Positions 9,456 to 18,967 are shown, counted from the first letter of the stretch. The stretch: 45,134 nucleotides of DNA from Litorisediminicola beolgyonensis (GCF_042679605.1 NZ_JBHTMU010000034.1:1-45134), one strand, 5' to 3'. The notes: generated from the letters alone by a model not told the origin. Numbers and translations: made by a program.

Positions 9456-10658
9456 CTATTGCGGTGTCGCAGCGGGCGCATTGCCCGCCCCGTTCCGATC
9501 CGTCGCAGCACCCGCCTCCGTCTCCGCCGCGCCCTTCTCCTGCCGGTCGCGCTTGAAGAATTGCCGACCGGTCTCCTCGATCCGGCCGAACGCATCCGAG
9601 GCCATGAAGCCCGAGACGAAGGCGATGAAGGCCACCGTGTAAGGGCTGAGCTCGACCCGGTTGGCCACGCCCGTGCCCTGGCTCAGGACCAGCATGCCTG
9701 CCCCCGAGAGCAGGAAGATCGCGATCGCCGCCGCCGTGCCTTCGCCGATGCCGACGAAGAGCCGCGTCGAGCTGTCCTGCTGCGAGCCGGTCTCGGACGC
9801 GCCATAGGCGCGGCTGAACGATACCACCGACCCGAGCGCGCCCGAAAACACCGTGACGAAGAGCGTCAAGAGGATGGTCGGCCAACTGACCATGCGCGAA
9901 AAAAGCGCGCTGGCCCCGGTATTGTCCCCCTCCATCCAGCGGATCCGGGTCAGGTGCGGCGAGGCCAGACGGTCGTCGCTGCGCAGGGTGGCGAGCGCCT
10001 CGTCGACCCTCTGCACGTCGTTCGCGGCAGTCTCGAGCCGGTGTTTCGCGATCACCCGCTCGTTCGCGGCATAGGCCGCCTCGACCTCGCTGACGGCCAT
10101 CTTGGCCTCGATCTCCTTGACCGCGCTCCGCGCCTCGGACAGCGCGTCCTGGTCACCGCTCAGCGCGCTGTCCGACGAGGCCGGGGCGACGGGAAGCTTC
10201 GACAGCGCCTCGGCTTCGGCATCGAGCCCCTTGGCGCGCGCCCCGGCCAAGATGCTCGGCAGCCCGTCCTCGAGCCGCGAGAACCGCGCCCGGAGATCGT
10301 CGGTTCTGTGGGTCAACTGTCCGAGCGCTTCGTCGCGCTGGGTCGCGAGCCGTCGGACCTGACGGTCCTTCTGCTCGGCGACAAGCTCGGCCGCGAGCAG
10401 CTTGGTCTGCGCCTCGTCCGCCTGCGCCTGTGCCGCGCGGCGCTCGTTCAGCAGCCGCGTCTCGGACCGGGTGTGGTGAAAGACCGCGTCGATGGACCTG
10501 AACACCGCGCTGTCGGCGGCGATCTCGGTCTGGATCGAGGTGCGGGTGATATAGGCGGCGAAGCCCAGAGTGAGCGCGCCAACGAAAATGAGATAGAGGC
10601 CGATGAGGATCAGCGACAGAAGAGAGGGCCGGTAGACCCCGGGCAGAAATCGCGCCAT
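9456..10658 (-). CDS. Membrane protein with long coiled coil, unknown function
   Basis: 400 residues, not recognised. One transmembrane helix near the N-terminus (about residues 13-37), then about 200 residues of charged, Ala/Glu/Arg/Gln-rich heptad sequence predicted to be coiled coil and probably periplasmic, then three hydrophobic segments in the C-terminal half and a charged Ala/Glu-rich tail. The start chosen is the ATG at 10658 with ACGGAG upstream; the frame can be read 23 codons further but that extension lacks a ribosome-binding site. Transcribed alone. Topology suggests an envelope scaffold or a channel-like protein; this is inference only. Confidence 0.75.
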   Translation of the reverse strand: MARFLPGVYRPSLLSLILIGLYLIFVGALTLGFAAYITRTSIQTEIAADSAVFRSIDAVFHHTRSETRLLNERRAAQAQADEAQTKLLAAELVAEQKDRQVRRLATQRDEALGQLTHRTDDLRARFSRLEDGLPSILAGARAKGLDAEAEALSKLPVAPASSDSALSGDQDALSEARSAVKEIEAKMAVSEVEAAYAANERVIAKHRLETAANDVQRVDEALATLRSDDRLASPHLTRIRWMEGDNTGASALFSRMVSWPTILLTLFVTVFSGALGSVVSFSRAYGASETGSQQDSSTRLFVGIGEGTAAAIAIFLLSGAGMLVLSQGTGVANRVELSPYTVAFIAFVSGFMASDAFGRIEETGRQFFKRDRQEKGAAETEAGAATDRNGAGNAPAATPQ

Positions 10659-10748
10659 GACAATCGCTCCGTGAGAAAAAAGCGTCTGAAATACGGACAC
10701 ACTACCCGCATTTCGCGATTTTCTCAACGCACGCGTGTGCGGGCGATG

Positions 10749-10964
10749 TCAGAAGCGGTTGAGACGGCGCGCGCTGCGCAGGGTCTTCCGGGCCTGGGCG
10801 GTCTGCTTTTTCGCGCTTCTGGCGCGGCGGCGCTCTTCCGGGGTCATGTCCTCGGGCGCCTTGCCCTGTCCGAAGACGCGGTCCAGCCCGGTATTCACGC
10901 CCTTGCGGATCAGGCGGTTCATCACCATCCGCAGGACCATGTTGACGATCTGGCTGCCATTCAT
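10749..10964 (-). CDS. Small basic hypothetical protein
   Basis: 71 residues, not recognised. The first half is helical and mildly hydrophobic (MNGSQIVNMVLRMVMNRLIR), the second half is very basic with PEERRRARSAKKQ. The ATG is preceded by AAAGGAGG, an excellent ribosome-binding site. It lies 65 bases after scpB on the same strand and is probably the last gene of that operon. No TatA signature despite the position. Confidence 0.65.
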   Translation of the reverse strand: MNGSQIVNMVLRMVMNRLIRKGVNTGLDRVFGQGKAPEDMTPEERRRARSAKKQTAQARKTLRSARRLNRF

Positions 10965-11029
10965 GGGCGGCCTCCTTTCGCACTCTGCTCGCTGGGCGGT
11001 CTAGCCACAGAATGCGCCGATTTCTGGGC

Positions 11030-11734
11030 CTAGTCCTCGAAAAGCTCGGACTGGCCCTCGTCGAGCGCCTCGTCGGCATCGGTGTCGCCATCGCCGGCCA
11101 AAGGCGCGGTGTCGGGCGGCAACCGGTTCTCCAGAAGACCGGCCGAGCGCAGCTCCTTGAGGCCCGGCAGGTCGCGGGCGCTCTCGAGCCCGAAATGGTC
11201 GAGGAAGCCTTCCGTCACAACGAAGGTCACGGGACGGCCAGGTGTCATCTTGCGCCGACCGAAGCGAATCCACTCCATCTCGAGAAGCTGGTCCACCGTC
11301 CCGCGGCTGACCGAGACGCCGCGGATCTCCTCGATCTCGGCGCGGGTGACCGGCTGGTGGTAGGCGATGATCGCGAGCGTCTCGATCGCGGCGCGGCTGA
11401 GCTTGCGGGTCTCGACGGTTTCCTTCTGCATGAGGAACCCAAGGTCCGAGGCCGTGCGGATCGCCCAGGCATCGCCGATCCGCGCCACCTGCACGCCGCG
11501 GCCCTCGTAGCGGTCCCTGAGAAGGCGCAGCGCCTCGGCGGCGTCGGAACCATGCGGCATCCGGGCGTTGAGCTCGGCCACGGTGACCGGCTCGGCGCTG
11601 GCAAAGAGGATCGCCTCGACCATGCGCTCCTGCTCGGGCATGTCGGGCGCCTCGAAGAGCGACTCGTGGCCCTGAGGTTCGGGCGCGGCGGAAGCCTCCC
11701 CGGCCGCGATATCCTCGTCGGTGTCCTCGCTCAT
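11030..11734 (-). CDS. scpB: Segregation and condensation protein B
   Basis: Winged-helix kleisin-interacting subunit of the SMC-ScpAB condensin. 234 residues with the family core: EQERMVEAILFASAEPVT, then RDRYEGRGVQVARIGDAW, LSRAAIETLAIIAYHQPVTRAEIEEIRGV and GRPVTFVVTEGFLDHFGL. The C-terminal tail is acidic. It overlaps scpA by 4 bases (ATGA), so the two are translationally coupled. Confidence 0.95.
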   Translation of the reverse strand: MSEDTDEDIAAGEASAAPEPQGHESLFEAPDMPEQERMVEAILFASAEPVTVAELNARMPHGSDAAEALRLLRDRYEGRGVQVARIGDAWAIRTASDLGFLMQKETVETRKLSRAAIETLAIIAYHQPVTRAEIEEIRGVSVSRGTVDQLLEMEWIRFGRRKMTPGRPVTFVVTEGFLDHFGLESARDLPGLKELRSAGLLENRLPPDTAPLAGDGDTDADEALDEGQSELFED

Positions 11735-12522
11735 GTCCGGCCCTCGCGACGGCGAAGCTCGATCGGCGCGAAGATGCCCGACTGCCGCAGTTCGGCCCGG
11801 CCTTCCTTCACCAGCTCCAGCGAGGCGGCGAAGGTCGCGGCGGTGGCGGAGCGGCGGCGCACCGGATCATTCTCCCATCCCTCGGGCAGGTAGGAGCAGA
11901 TATCCGTCCAGGTGCCCGCGAAGCCGATCATCCCGCGCATCCGGTCAAGCGCCTGTTCCATGGTGAAGACGTTGTCGCGGTCCATCACGAAGGGGCGGAA
12001 CTCGTCGCGGGTGCGGATGCGGGCATAGGCCTGCATCAGGTCGAGAAGCGTCGCGGTGTAGCGCACCCGGCGGACGCGCTCGATCCGCTCGGGCAGGCCG
12101 CGCGGGAAGAAGTCGCGCCCCTTCTGATCCCGCGCCATGAGCCGCGCGGCCACGTCCCGCATCGCCTCGAGCCGCTGGAGCTGGAAGGCCAGATGCGCGG
12201 CCAGCTCCTCGCCCGAGGGACCGTCCGCGACCGGATCGGGCGGCAGCAGGAGCCGCGATTTCAGGAAGGCGAGCCAGGCCGCCATCACCAGGTAATCCGC
12301 CGCCAGCTCGATCCGCAGCTCACGCGCCTTCTCGACAAAGGCCAGGTATTGCCGCGCCAGATCGAGGACCGAGATCTTCCTCAGATCGACCTTCTGCGTC
12401 CGCGACAGCGTGAGAAGCAGGTCGAGCGGCCCCTCGAACCCGTCCACGTCGATGATGAGCGCCTCGGCGGCGAGGCGATCTGCGACGGAGAGGGGTTGAA
12501 CAGTGGACTCTGTATCGGTCAT
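11731..12522 (-). CDS. scpA: Segregation and condensation protein A
   Basis: Kleisin subunit of the SMC-ScpAB condensin that organises the chromosome. 263 residues with the diagnostic DGFEGPLDLLLTLSRTQKVDL near the N-terminus, the YLVMAAWLAFLKSRLLLP helix that contacts SMC, and a C-terminal winged-helix region. It overlaps nagZ upstream and scpB downstream by 4 bases each, in the conserved alphaproteobacterial order nagZ-scpA-scpB. Confidence 0.95.
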   Translation of the reverse strand: MTDTESTVQPLSVADRLAAEALIIDVDGFEGPLDLLLTLSRTQKVDLRKISVLDLARQYLAFVEKARELRIELAADYLVMAAWLAFLKSRLLLPPDPVADGPSGEELAAHLAFQLQRLEAMRDVAARLMARDQKGRDFFPRGLPERIERVRRVRYTATLLDLMQAYARIRTRDEFRPFVMDRDNVFTMEQALDRMRGMIGFAGTWTDICSYLPEGWENDPVRRRSATAATFAASLELVKEGRAELRQSGIFAPIELRRREGRT

Positions 12523-13523
12523 CCGGAGCGCTCGGTGGGAAGCGCCTCCAACATCTCGGTCAGGGCGGTGATGTCAACCTCGCCCGGGTCGCGCCGCTCT
12601 GCCAGAGCCCTATCGGCCCGCGCCACCGCCGCGTCCGAGAGGGTGCCGACCCGGTCCATCAGCGCCACCATCTCGTCCATCTCGCCATTGCAATGCAGGA
12701 CCAGATCGCAGCCCGCCGCGATCGAGGCCGCGCCGCGCTCCGCGACCGTGCCCGAGAGCGCCTCCATCGAGATGTCGTCGGTCATCAGGAGACCGTCGAA
12801 GCCGATCTGGTCGCGGATGAGCCCGATCATCTCGGGCGAGATGGTCGCGGGCGCGTCGTCATAGGCCTCGAAGACCAGATGCGCCGTCATGCCCAGAGGC
12901 AGGTCCGCGAAGGGCCGGAAGGCGGCGAAATCGACCGCCTCCAGCGTCTTGCGATCCGCCTCGATCCGCGGCAGGTCGAGATGGCTGTCGAGCCGGGCGA
13001 GCCCGTGGCCGGGCATGTGCTTGATCACGGGGAGCACGCCGCCGTCGAGATGGGCGAGCGCCACCGAGCGGCCAAGCTCGGTCACCTCGTCGAGCGTCTC
13101 GCCGTAACAGCGGTTGCGCAGGAAGCGATGGGTGTCGCGCCGCGCGACATCGAGCATCGGCGCGCAATTGCCGTCGATCCCGTGCGCGCGCAGTTCCGCG
13201 GCGATGATGCGGTAGCGCAGATACATGGCGCGCGCCGCTTGCGGGCCGTAGTCCTGCGCGAACTCGAGAGGCGGCGCCCAGTCGCGGGCCAGGGGCGGGC
13301 GCAGGCGCTGCACGCGACCGCCCTCCTGGTCGACGAAGATCGGCGCGTCTCGGCCGACGCTGTCACGCAGCTCCTCGGTCAGCCCCGCGACCTGCGCGGT
13401 GCTGTCGATATTGCGTGCGAACAAGATGAAGCCCCAGGGGTCGGTGTCGCGAAAGAGACGCCGCTCCGCCTCGGACAGGCGCAGCCCCTCGCAGCCGAGG
13501 ATCGCTGCGCCCGAGGCCGTCAC
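12519..13523 (-). CDS. nagZ: Beta-N-acetylhexosaminidase
   Basis: Cytoplasmic glycoside hydrolase family 3 enzyme that removes N-acetylglucosamine from peptidoglycan turnover products. 334 residues from the GTG at 13523, which overlaps the stop of the upstream SPOR gene (GTGA). The frame stays open 63 codons further upstream but that part is GC-rich shadow of the SPOR gene. Seen: the Asp/His motif KHMPGHG with downstream SHLDLP, and the nucleophile region LLMTDDISMEAL. No signal peptide, as expected for NagZ. Confidence 0.93.
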   Translation of the reverse strand: MTASGAAILGCEGLRLSEAERRLFRDTDPWGFILFARNIDSTAQVAGLTEELRDSVGRDAPIFVDQEGGRVQRLRPPLARDWAPPLEFAQDYGPQAARAMYLRYRIIAAELRAHGIDGNCAPMLDVARRDTHRFLRNRCYGETLDEVTELGRSVALAHLDGGVLPVIKHMPGHGLARLDSHLDLPRIEADRKTLEAVDFAAFRPFADLPLGMTAHLVFEAYDDAPATISPEMIGLIRDQIGFDGLLMTDDISMEALSGTVAERGAASIAAGCDLVLHCNGEMDEMVALMDRVGTLSDAAVARADRALAERRDPGEVDITALTEMLEALPTERSG

Positions 13524-14449
13524 CGGACCACCACCGGAATGCAGTCCGCGCCATCGGCCACGAAGGCCGCGCAGAAACGGCGCGCGTCGGAGAGGTCGTC
13601 GAAGCCATGCGCGCGCAGCCGGTAGAAGGTCTTTCCGCCGGTCTGCGCCCGCTCCACCACGCGCGCCTTGTCGTCGAGATAGGCACCGAAGCGCGTCTCC
13701 AGTCGCGCCCATTCCGCCCGCGCGGTCGCGGCACTGTCGAATGCGCCGAGCTGCACGAGACGGGTGCCCGCGCCCAAGGTCTCGGGCTCGATCTCGGTCG
13801 TCGACCGGGTCGCGATGGCCGCCGGAGCGGAGAGCGCGGCGGTCCGCAGGCCCGACACGGCCGTGCTGCGGGGACGCTGGCGCGGACGGATGATGGCATC
13901 GCCGGCACTGGCGGAGGCGAGGATGATCTGCGCGTCAGACGCGGCCTCGACGGGCGAGAACGGCTCGATCCCGGCGGCGATCTGCGCGGCGAGCGCCTCG
14001 ATGGCGGCATCGGGGTCGCTGTCGAAATCGGGCTGGGGCACGGCCAGCGCCGCCACCCGCTCGAGCAGGCGATCGGGCACTTCGGGCGGCGTGGTGATCT
14101 CGTCATACTCGGCGAGGGTGATGTCCTCGACCGCCAGCGAATCCGGTTGCGGCGCAAGGCGCAGCTCGTCGGGCACGTCCTCGGCGGTGCCGAGAGCGGC
14201 CACCGCGTTGACCGCCAGCCCCTGATGCTCGGCCTCGCGGCCGCCGGGCTGTTCGGGGGCGACCCGCATCGGGCCCTCGGCGGCCTGAACCACCGGGATG
14301 CCGCTCACGTCGCGCATCACCAGCTTGGTGCCCCAGATGCCGACACCCGCGACCAGCGCAAGCGAGACGCCCGCGCCGACCCAGTTGGTCCAGCTAGCCA
14401 ATTTGCGCTTGGACCCCGCTTCGGGCCCCTCGTAATAGATATCCGCCAT
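13520..14449 (-). CDS. SPOR-domain membrane protein
   Basis: 309 residues with a short cytoplasmic N-terminus, one membrane helix at about residues 20-40 (VGAGVSLALVAGVGIWG), a long low-complexity periplasmic linker rich in Pro/Ala/Glu, and a C-terminal SPOR domain (about 235-309: LVQLGAFDSAATARAEWARL ... FYRLRAHGF ... DCIPVVV). SPOR domains bind denuded septal peptidoglycan, so a role in division or cell-wall remodelling is likely, in keeping with nagZ and scpAB beside it. The start chosen is the ATG at 14449; a GTG 19 codons upstream is possible but less like the family. Confidence 0.88.
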   Translation of the reverse strand: MADIYYEGPEAGSKRKLASWTNWVGAGVSLALVAGVGIWGTKLVMRDVSGIPVVQAAEGPMRVAPEQPGGREAEHQGLAVNAVAALGTAEDVPDELRLAPQPDSLAVEDITLAEYDEITTPPEVPDRLLERVAALAVPQPDFDSDPDAAIEALAAQIAAGIEPFSPVEAASDAQIILASASAGDAIIRPRQRPRSTAVSGLRTAALSAPAAIATRSTTEIEPETLGAGTRLVQLGAFDSAATARAEWARLETRFGAYLDDKARVVERAQTGGKTFYRLRAHGFDDLSDARRFCAAFVADGADCIPVVVR

Positions 14450-14526
14450 GCCTGCCTCGCCTGTCCGTTGCGGCGCGCCGCCGGACCCTGGTTCTTGTCT
14501 GCTCACCCGGCGGGGCGCTTTATCGC

Positions 14527-16272
14527 TCAGCGCATTTCCTCGACCGGAGTGACGCCCAAGATACCCAGACCGGCGGCAATGACAACCGCGACCGCCCGCG
14601 CCAGAGCGGTTTTCGAGCGGCTTGTGGCAGGATCACCCTCCTGCAGGAAACGAAGCCCCGGCTCGTCGTTGCCGCGGTTCCAGAGCGCGTGCAGATCTGA
14701 CGCCAATTCATAGAGATAGAAGGCGACGCGGTGCGGCTCGTGGGTGCGCGCGGCGATCTCGACGAGCCGCGGCCATTCGGCGAGTTTCTTCGCAACCGCC
14801 AGCTCGGTCTCGTGGGTCATGCCCGAGAGATCGGCCTCGAGAAGGGCCTGGTCCGACAGGTCCATCCCCGCCTCGGTGCCCTTGCGCAAGACCGAGCACA
14901 CACGCGCGTGGGCGTATTGCACGTAGAACACCGGGTTGTCCTTGGACTGCTCGACCGCCTTGTCGAAATCGAAATCCAGCGGCGCGTCGTTCTTCCGCGT
15001 CAGCATCACGAAACGGGTGACGTCGGGGCCCACCTGCTCGACCACGTCGCGCAGGGTGACGAAGGTGCCGGCGCGCTTCGACATCTTGAAGGGCTCGCCG
15101 TTCTTGTAGAGCTTGACGAGTTGGCAGAGCTTGATGTCGAGCGGCACCGAGCCGTTCGAGAGCGCCGAGACCGCCGCCTTCATCCGCTTCACATAGCCGC
15201 CGTGATCGGCGCCAAAGACGTCGATGAGCTGGTCGAAGCCGCGCCTGACCTTGTCGTAATGATAGGCGATGTCGGGCGCGAAATAGGTCCAGCTGCCGTC
15301 CGATTTCCGGATCGGCCGGTCCACGTCGTCGCCATGCTTGGTCGACTTGAAGAGCGTCTGCTCGCGCGGCTCCCAATCCTCGGGCAGCTTGCCCTTGGGC
15401 GGCTCCAGCACGCCGCGATAGATCAGACCCCGTTCGACGAGCTCATTAATGGCCCGCTCAATCTTGCCGGTGCCGTAGAGCGATTTCTCGGAGAAGAAAT
15501 GATCCATCTCGACGCCCAGAAGCGCCAGGTCCTCGCGGATCAGCGCCATCATCGCGTCGGTGGCGAATTCCCGGACAGGCTCGAGCCAGACGTCCTCGGA
15601 CGCGTCGAGATAGGCGTCGCCCACCTTGGCCTTCAGCGCCTCGCCGACCTCGATCAAATATTCGCCGGGATAGGTGCCGTCGGCAAAGGCGACCTCCTGC
15701 CCATGCGCCTCGAGATAGCGCAGGTAGACCGACCGCGCGAGCACATCGACCTGCGCGCCGCCGTCGTTGATGTAATATTCGCGGGTCACGTCATAGCCCG
15801 CGTAATCCAGAAGCGCCGCCAGAGCGTCGCCGAAGACCGCGCCCCGTGTGTGGCCGACATGAAGCGGCCCAGTCGGGTTCGCCGAGACATACTCGACATT
15901 GACCTTGATCCCCTGCCCCATGATCGAGCGCCCGAACGCCGCGCCGTCGCTCAGAACGGTCTTGGCGACGTCCTGCCAGACGGCATCCGAGAGCCGCAGG
16001 TTGAGGAAGCCCGGCCCCGCGACCTCGGCGGTGGCGATGCGCGAATCCTCGGCCAGCATCGGCGCCAGCGCCTCGGCGATCTCGCGCGGCTTCATCCCGG
16101 CGGGCTTGGCGAGCACCATCGCGGCATTCGTCGCCATATCGCCATGCGACGGATCGCGCGGCGGCTCGACGGCGATGTTGTCGAAGGGCAGGCCCTCGGG
16201 AAGCGTGCCCCTGGCGGCAAGCGTGTCGATGGCCTCGGTGACGAGGATGCGGATATCGGCGAAGAGGTTCAT
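14527..16272 (-). CDS. argS: Arginyl-tRNA synthetase
   Basis: Class I aminoacyl-tRNA synthetase charging tRNA-Arg. 581 residues, normal length. Seen: the N-terminal Arg-tRNA-synthetase additional domain, the HIGH-type motif in GPLHVGHTRGA, the KMSK-type loop KMSKRAGT and the DALR anticodon-binding domain at the C-terminus. First gene of the argS-SPOR-nagZ-scpA-scpB operon typical of Rhodobacterales. Confidence 0.97.
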   Translation of the reverse strand: MNLFADIRILVTEAIDTLAARGTLPEGLPFDNIAVEPPRDPSHGDMATNAAMVLAKPAGMKPREIAEALAPMLAEDSRIATAEVAGPGFLNLRLSDAVWQDVAKTVLSDGAAFGRSIMGQGIKVNVEYVSANPTGPLHVGHTRGAVFGDALAALLDYAGYDVTREYYINDGGAQVDVLARSVYLRYLEAHGQEVAFADGTYPGEYLIEVGEALKAKVGDAYLDASEDVWLEPVREFATDAMMALIREDLALLGVEMDHFFSEKSLYGTGKIERAINELVERGLIYRGVLEPPKGKLPEDWEPREQTLFKSTKHGDDVDRPIRKSDGSWTYFAPDIAYHYDKVRRGFDQLIDVFGADHGGYVKRMKAAVSALSNGSVPLDIKLCQLVKLYKNGEPFKMSKRAGTFVTLRDVVEQVGPDVTRFVMLTRKNDAPLDFDFDKAVEQSKDNPVFYVQYAHARVCSVLRKGTEAGMDLSDQALLEADLSGMTHETELAVAKKLAEWPRLVEIAARTHEPHRVAFYLYELASDLHALWNRGNDEPGLRFLQEGDPATSRSKTALARAVAVVIAAGLGILGVTPVEEMR

Positions 16273-16353
16273 GGTTTTCCCAGATCTGACGCCGCGGGTC
16301 TTACCACGGGGCGGGCCGGGGTCAATGCGGGCGCGGCTCTTCGCGCCCTGCCC

Positions 16354-18174
16354 TCATGCCGCGTCCTTGCGCTCCTCGCGCTTCGGCGCCAGCGCCACGA
16401 GCCGCACATCGTTCAGGTCCCGCGGCGTGTCGTCGGGTCCGAGAAAGCGCAGCGCGCCCTCGGGGCCAAGCTCGGCGACCGGGATCGCTTCGGGGTTCTT
16501 CTCGTACCAGTCGGGCAGCTGGAACTCCTCGGAGAGGCGGGTGACGCGGAACTCCCAGCCTTCGCGAAGGCGGGCATTGGCCTCCCAATAGGTCTCGTCC
16601 GGACCGATCGGGCGCCCGCCGAGCGTCGCGGGCAGCGCATGGCGGGCGGAGCCGCCGCGCACGCGCTTGAGCTGGTAGACATGCTCGCGCCCGAATTCCG
16701 GGCCGAGGTCAGTGGTGACGAGCGTGTTGTAGGCGTCGTTGTCGGTGGTCGCGACGACCTTCTCGTAGCGCACCAGATCGAGCCGGTGCTCGGCATCCTC
16801 GGAGAGAAGATCGCCGAAATAGGTCTCGATCCCCGCCTCGCGCGCGGCGCGGAGATGGCTGTGGTTGGGATCGACGATGATCACCGGCAGGTCCAGCTTG
16901 CCGAGCGCCTGCGCCAGTGCCACGGACCAGGCCGAGCCGCCGACGATCATCACGCCGGGCCGATCCGCGGCGGTCAGCTTCAGAAGCTTCGCCATCGGCT
17001 GGAGCGTGAACCCGTGCAGCACGACCGTCGCCGCCACGAGCGCAAAGGCCAGGGGGCCGATCTGGGTGCCGTCCTCGATCCCGAGCGCGGTCAGACGCTC
17101 GCCGAAGAGCCCCGCCACCGCGACCAGAACCACGCCGCGCGGACCGGTGAAGGCGACGAGGAGCCGCTCGGACCAGGGGATGGCCGAGAACGCGAGCGAC
17201 GTCAGCACCGCAAGCGGGCGGGCGATCAGGATGACCGACAGGACGAACAGGAGCGCCCGCCAGTCGAGCGCCATCAGCGTCTGGCGATCCATATTCGCGG
17301 CCAAGAGGATGAACACGCCAGACACCAGCATCACCGTCGCCTGCTCCTTGAAGCGGCGGATCTCGGTGTAGGACGGCAGTTCGACGTTTGCGATCAGGAG
17401 ACCCATGAGCGTCACCGCGAGCAGGCCGCTTTCATGCAGAACGGCGTCGGAGACCGCAAAAACACCAAGGAGAACAACGAAGAGGACCGGGATCTTCATG
17501 TATTCCGGGACCCAGCCGCGGCTGAACGCACGCGCCACGCCCCAGCCTGCCAGAAGACCGAGCACGCTCGCGACCGCGACGCCCACGAAAAGCTCCCACG
17601 CCGCATGCCCGACGCCGCTGGCGGTCTGGAGCACGATCACGACCTCGAAGGCCAGGACCGCAGCCAGTGCTCCGACGGGATCGTTGACGATCGCCTCCCA
17701 GTTCAGGAGCGCTGCCGGGCGGCGGCGCAGCCGCGCCTGGCGCAGAAGCGGGGCGATCACGGTCGGACCGGTCACGATCATGATGCCGCCAAAGACCGCC
17801 GAGGTCTCCCAGGAGAGGCCCGCGACCCAGTGAAGCGCCGCCGTCGAGGCCGCCCATCCGAGCGGCGCGCCGATCACGACGAGCCGCTTCACCCCTTCAG
17901 CTGCGTCCTGCAAGCTCTTGAGATTGAGGGTCAATCCGCCTTCGAAGAGGATGATCGCAACGGCCACCGCGATGAGGGGCTGCATCAAGGCCCCGAAATC
18001 CTCGCTCGGGTCGAGAAGTCCGAGACCGGGTCCGACGATCAGCCCCGCGAGCAGCATGAGCACGATCGCCGGCATCCTCAGACGCCAGGCCAACCACTGG
18101 GAGCCAACACCAAGCGCACCCACCACCGCGAAAGCCATAACAGGCGTCAGACCGCCCTCAACACCTGTTGCCAT
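16354..18174 (-). CDS. CPA-type cation:proton antiporter with TrkA-N domain
   Basis: 606-residue inner-membrane monovalent cation/proton antiporter. The N-terminal 380 residues hold about 12 membrane helices, with LLAGLIVGPGLGLLDPS early on and an Asn-Asp pair in EAIVNDPVGA, the CPA1-type ion-binding motif. The C-terminal part has a Rossmann RCK/TrkA-N domain (GVMIVGGSAWSVALAQALGK ... VIIVDPNHSHLRAARE ... GDLLSEDA) which probably gates transport by nucleotide binding. It starts 3 bases after the stop of the upstream Rossmann-type gene, so the two are likely co-transcribed. Na+ or K+ specificity cannot be told. Confidence 0.9.
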   Translation of the reverse strand: MATGVEGGLTPVMAFAVVGALGVGSQWLAWRLRMPAIVLMLLAGLIVGPGLGLLDPSEDFGALMQPLIAVAVAIILFEGGLTLNLKSLQDAAEGVKRLVVIGAPLGWAASTAALHWVAGLSWETSAVFGGIMIVTGPTVIAPLLRQARLRRRPAALLNWEAIVNDPVGALAAVLAFEVVIVLQTASGVGHAAWELFVGVAVASVLGLLAGWGVARAFSRGWVPEYMKIPVLFVVLLGVFAVSDAVLHESGLLAVTLMGLLIANVELPSYTEIRRFKEQATVMLVSGVFILLAANMDRQTLMALDWRALLFVLSVILIARPLAVLTSLAFSAIPWSERLLVAFTGPRGVVLVAVAGLFGERLTALGIEDGTQIGPLAFALVAATVVLHGFTLQPMAKLLKLTAADRPGVMIVGGSAWSVALAQALGKLDLPVIIVDPNHSHLRAAREAGIETYFGDLLSEDAEHRLDLVRYEKVVATTDNDAYNTLVTTDLGPEFGREHVYQLKRVRGGSARHALPATLGGRPIGPDETYWEANARLREGWEFRVTRLSEEFQLPDWYEKNPEAIPVAELGPEGALRFLGPDDTPRDLNDVRLVALAPKREERKDAA

Positions 18175-18177
18175 ACT

Positions 18178-18840
18178 TCAAGACGTCTCCGCTGTAGCTT
18201 CGTCTAACGCGGCTCGCGCACCGATCGTTCCCGCCTCGCAGGACACAACCGTACCCGCCACCACCGCGCGCGACACCGGATGGCAGAGCATCAGCACCGC
18301 GTCGCCGAGCGCGGTCAGCCGATCCGCGTCCCACGGGCCACCCGTGCCGATCTCGACCCCGGCCAGCCGCGCCGGGCGCGACCGTGTGGCAAGCTCGGGC
18401 AGGATCGCGCGCGCCGCTGCAGCCAGCGCGACCTGGGCGCGTGCCGCGCCTCGGTCCGGCACCGGCAAAGCGATCACGCCGGTCGCTTGCCCCCGCCTCA
18501 GCCCGGCGCGCAAGGCGCCCGTCAGCGCGTCGAGATCGGCCAGAGCGCGGCCCATGCGGGTCGCGGCCTCGGGCGCCAGAAGCGTCATGTCGAGAAAGAC
18601 GTGCAGCGGCTCCGTCCCCCAGGCCGCGGCGATATCCGCCCAGCGCGCCGAGCAGCGCGGGTCGAGCGCCAGGGGCTCGATCCGGTCGGGATGGCCTCGC
18701 GCAAGCTCCAGAAGGCCGCGCTCGTCCGCGTCCACCGCGACCACGATCGCTCCGAAGCCGGCAAGCCGTCGCACGAGGGAGCGCCCGAGCGGATGACAGG
18801 CCCCGGCGCAGAGCACGATACGTCCGGAAAAATGAGACAC
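18178..18840 (-). CDS. SDR-like Rossmann-fold protein
   Basis: About 220 residues resembling a short-chain dehydrogenase/reductase: GRIVLCAGACHPLGRSLVRRL is a degenerate nucleotide-binding loop, followed by VVAVDADERGL (acidic end of beta-2, suggesting NAD). The classical Tyr-x-x-x-Lys catalytic pair is not visible, so it may be a non-catalytic or divergent member. Start is uncertain: GTG at 18840 is chosen because the fold begins right after it; the frame extends to a TTG at 18945, and GTG at 18870 is a third option; none has a good ribosome-binding site. Probably operonic with the antiporter. Confidence 0.7.
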   Translation of the reverse strand: MSHFSGRIVLCAGACHPLGRSLVRRLAGFGAIVVAVDADERGLLELARGHPDRIEPLALDPRCSARWADIAAAWGTEPLHVFLDMTLLAPEAATRMGRALADLDALTGALRAGLRRGQATGVIALPVPDRGAARAQVALAAAARAILPELATRSRPARLAGVEIGTGGPWDADRLTALGDAVLMLCHPVSRAVVAGTVVSCEAGTIGARAALDEATAETS

Positions 18841-18967
18841 TCCAAACACGTCGCGGACGCGCTCCTTCACAAAGGCAACCGGGCACACATGCGACCGGAG
18901 GACAGGCACCGGCACACCATGCCAAGGGGGGAAGGCCCGGCACAATCGCGAATTGGTCTAGGGTCGG

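Noticed and set aside
10749..10964. TatA homologue after scpB
   Set aside because: Lacks the N-terminal membrane helix with Phe-Gly hinge; the sequence is a basic soluble-type peptide.
14731..18207. Very long plus-strand open frame opposite argS and the antiporter
   Set aside because: Covers two well-supported genes on the other strand; low-complexity composition, no start signal.
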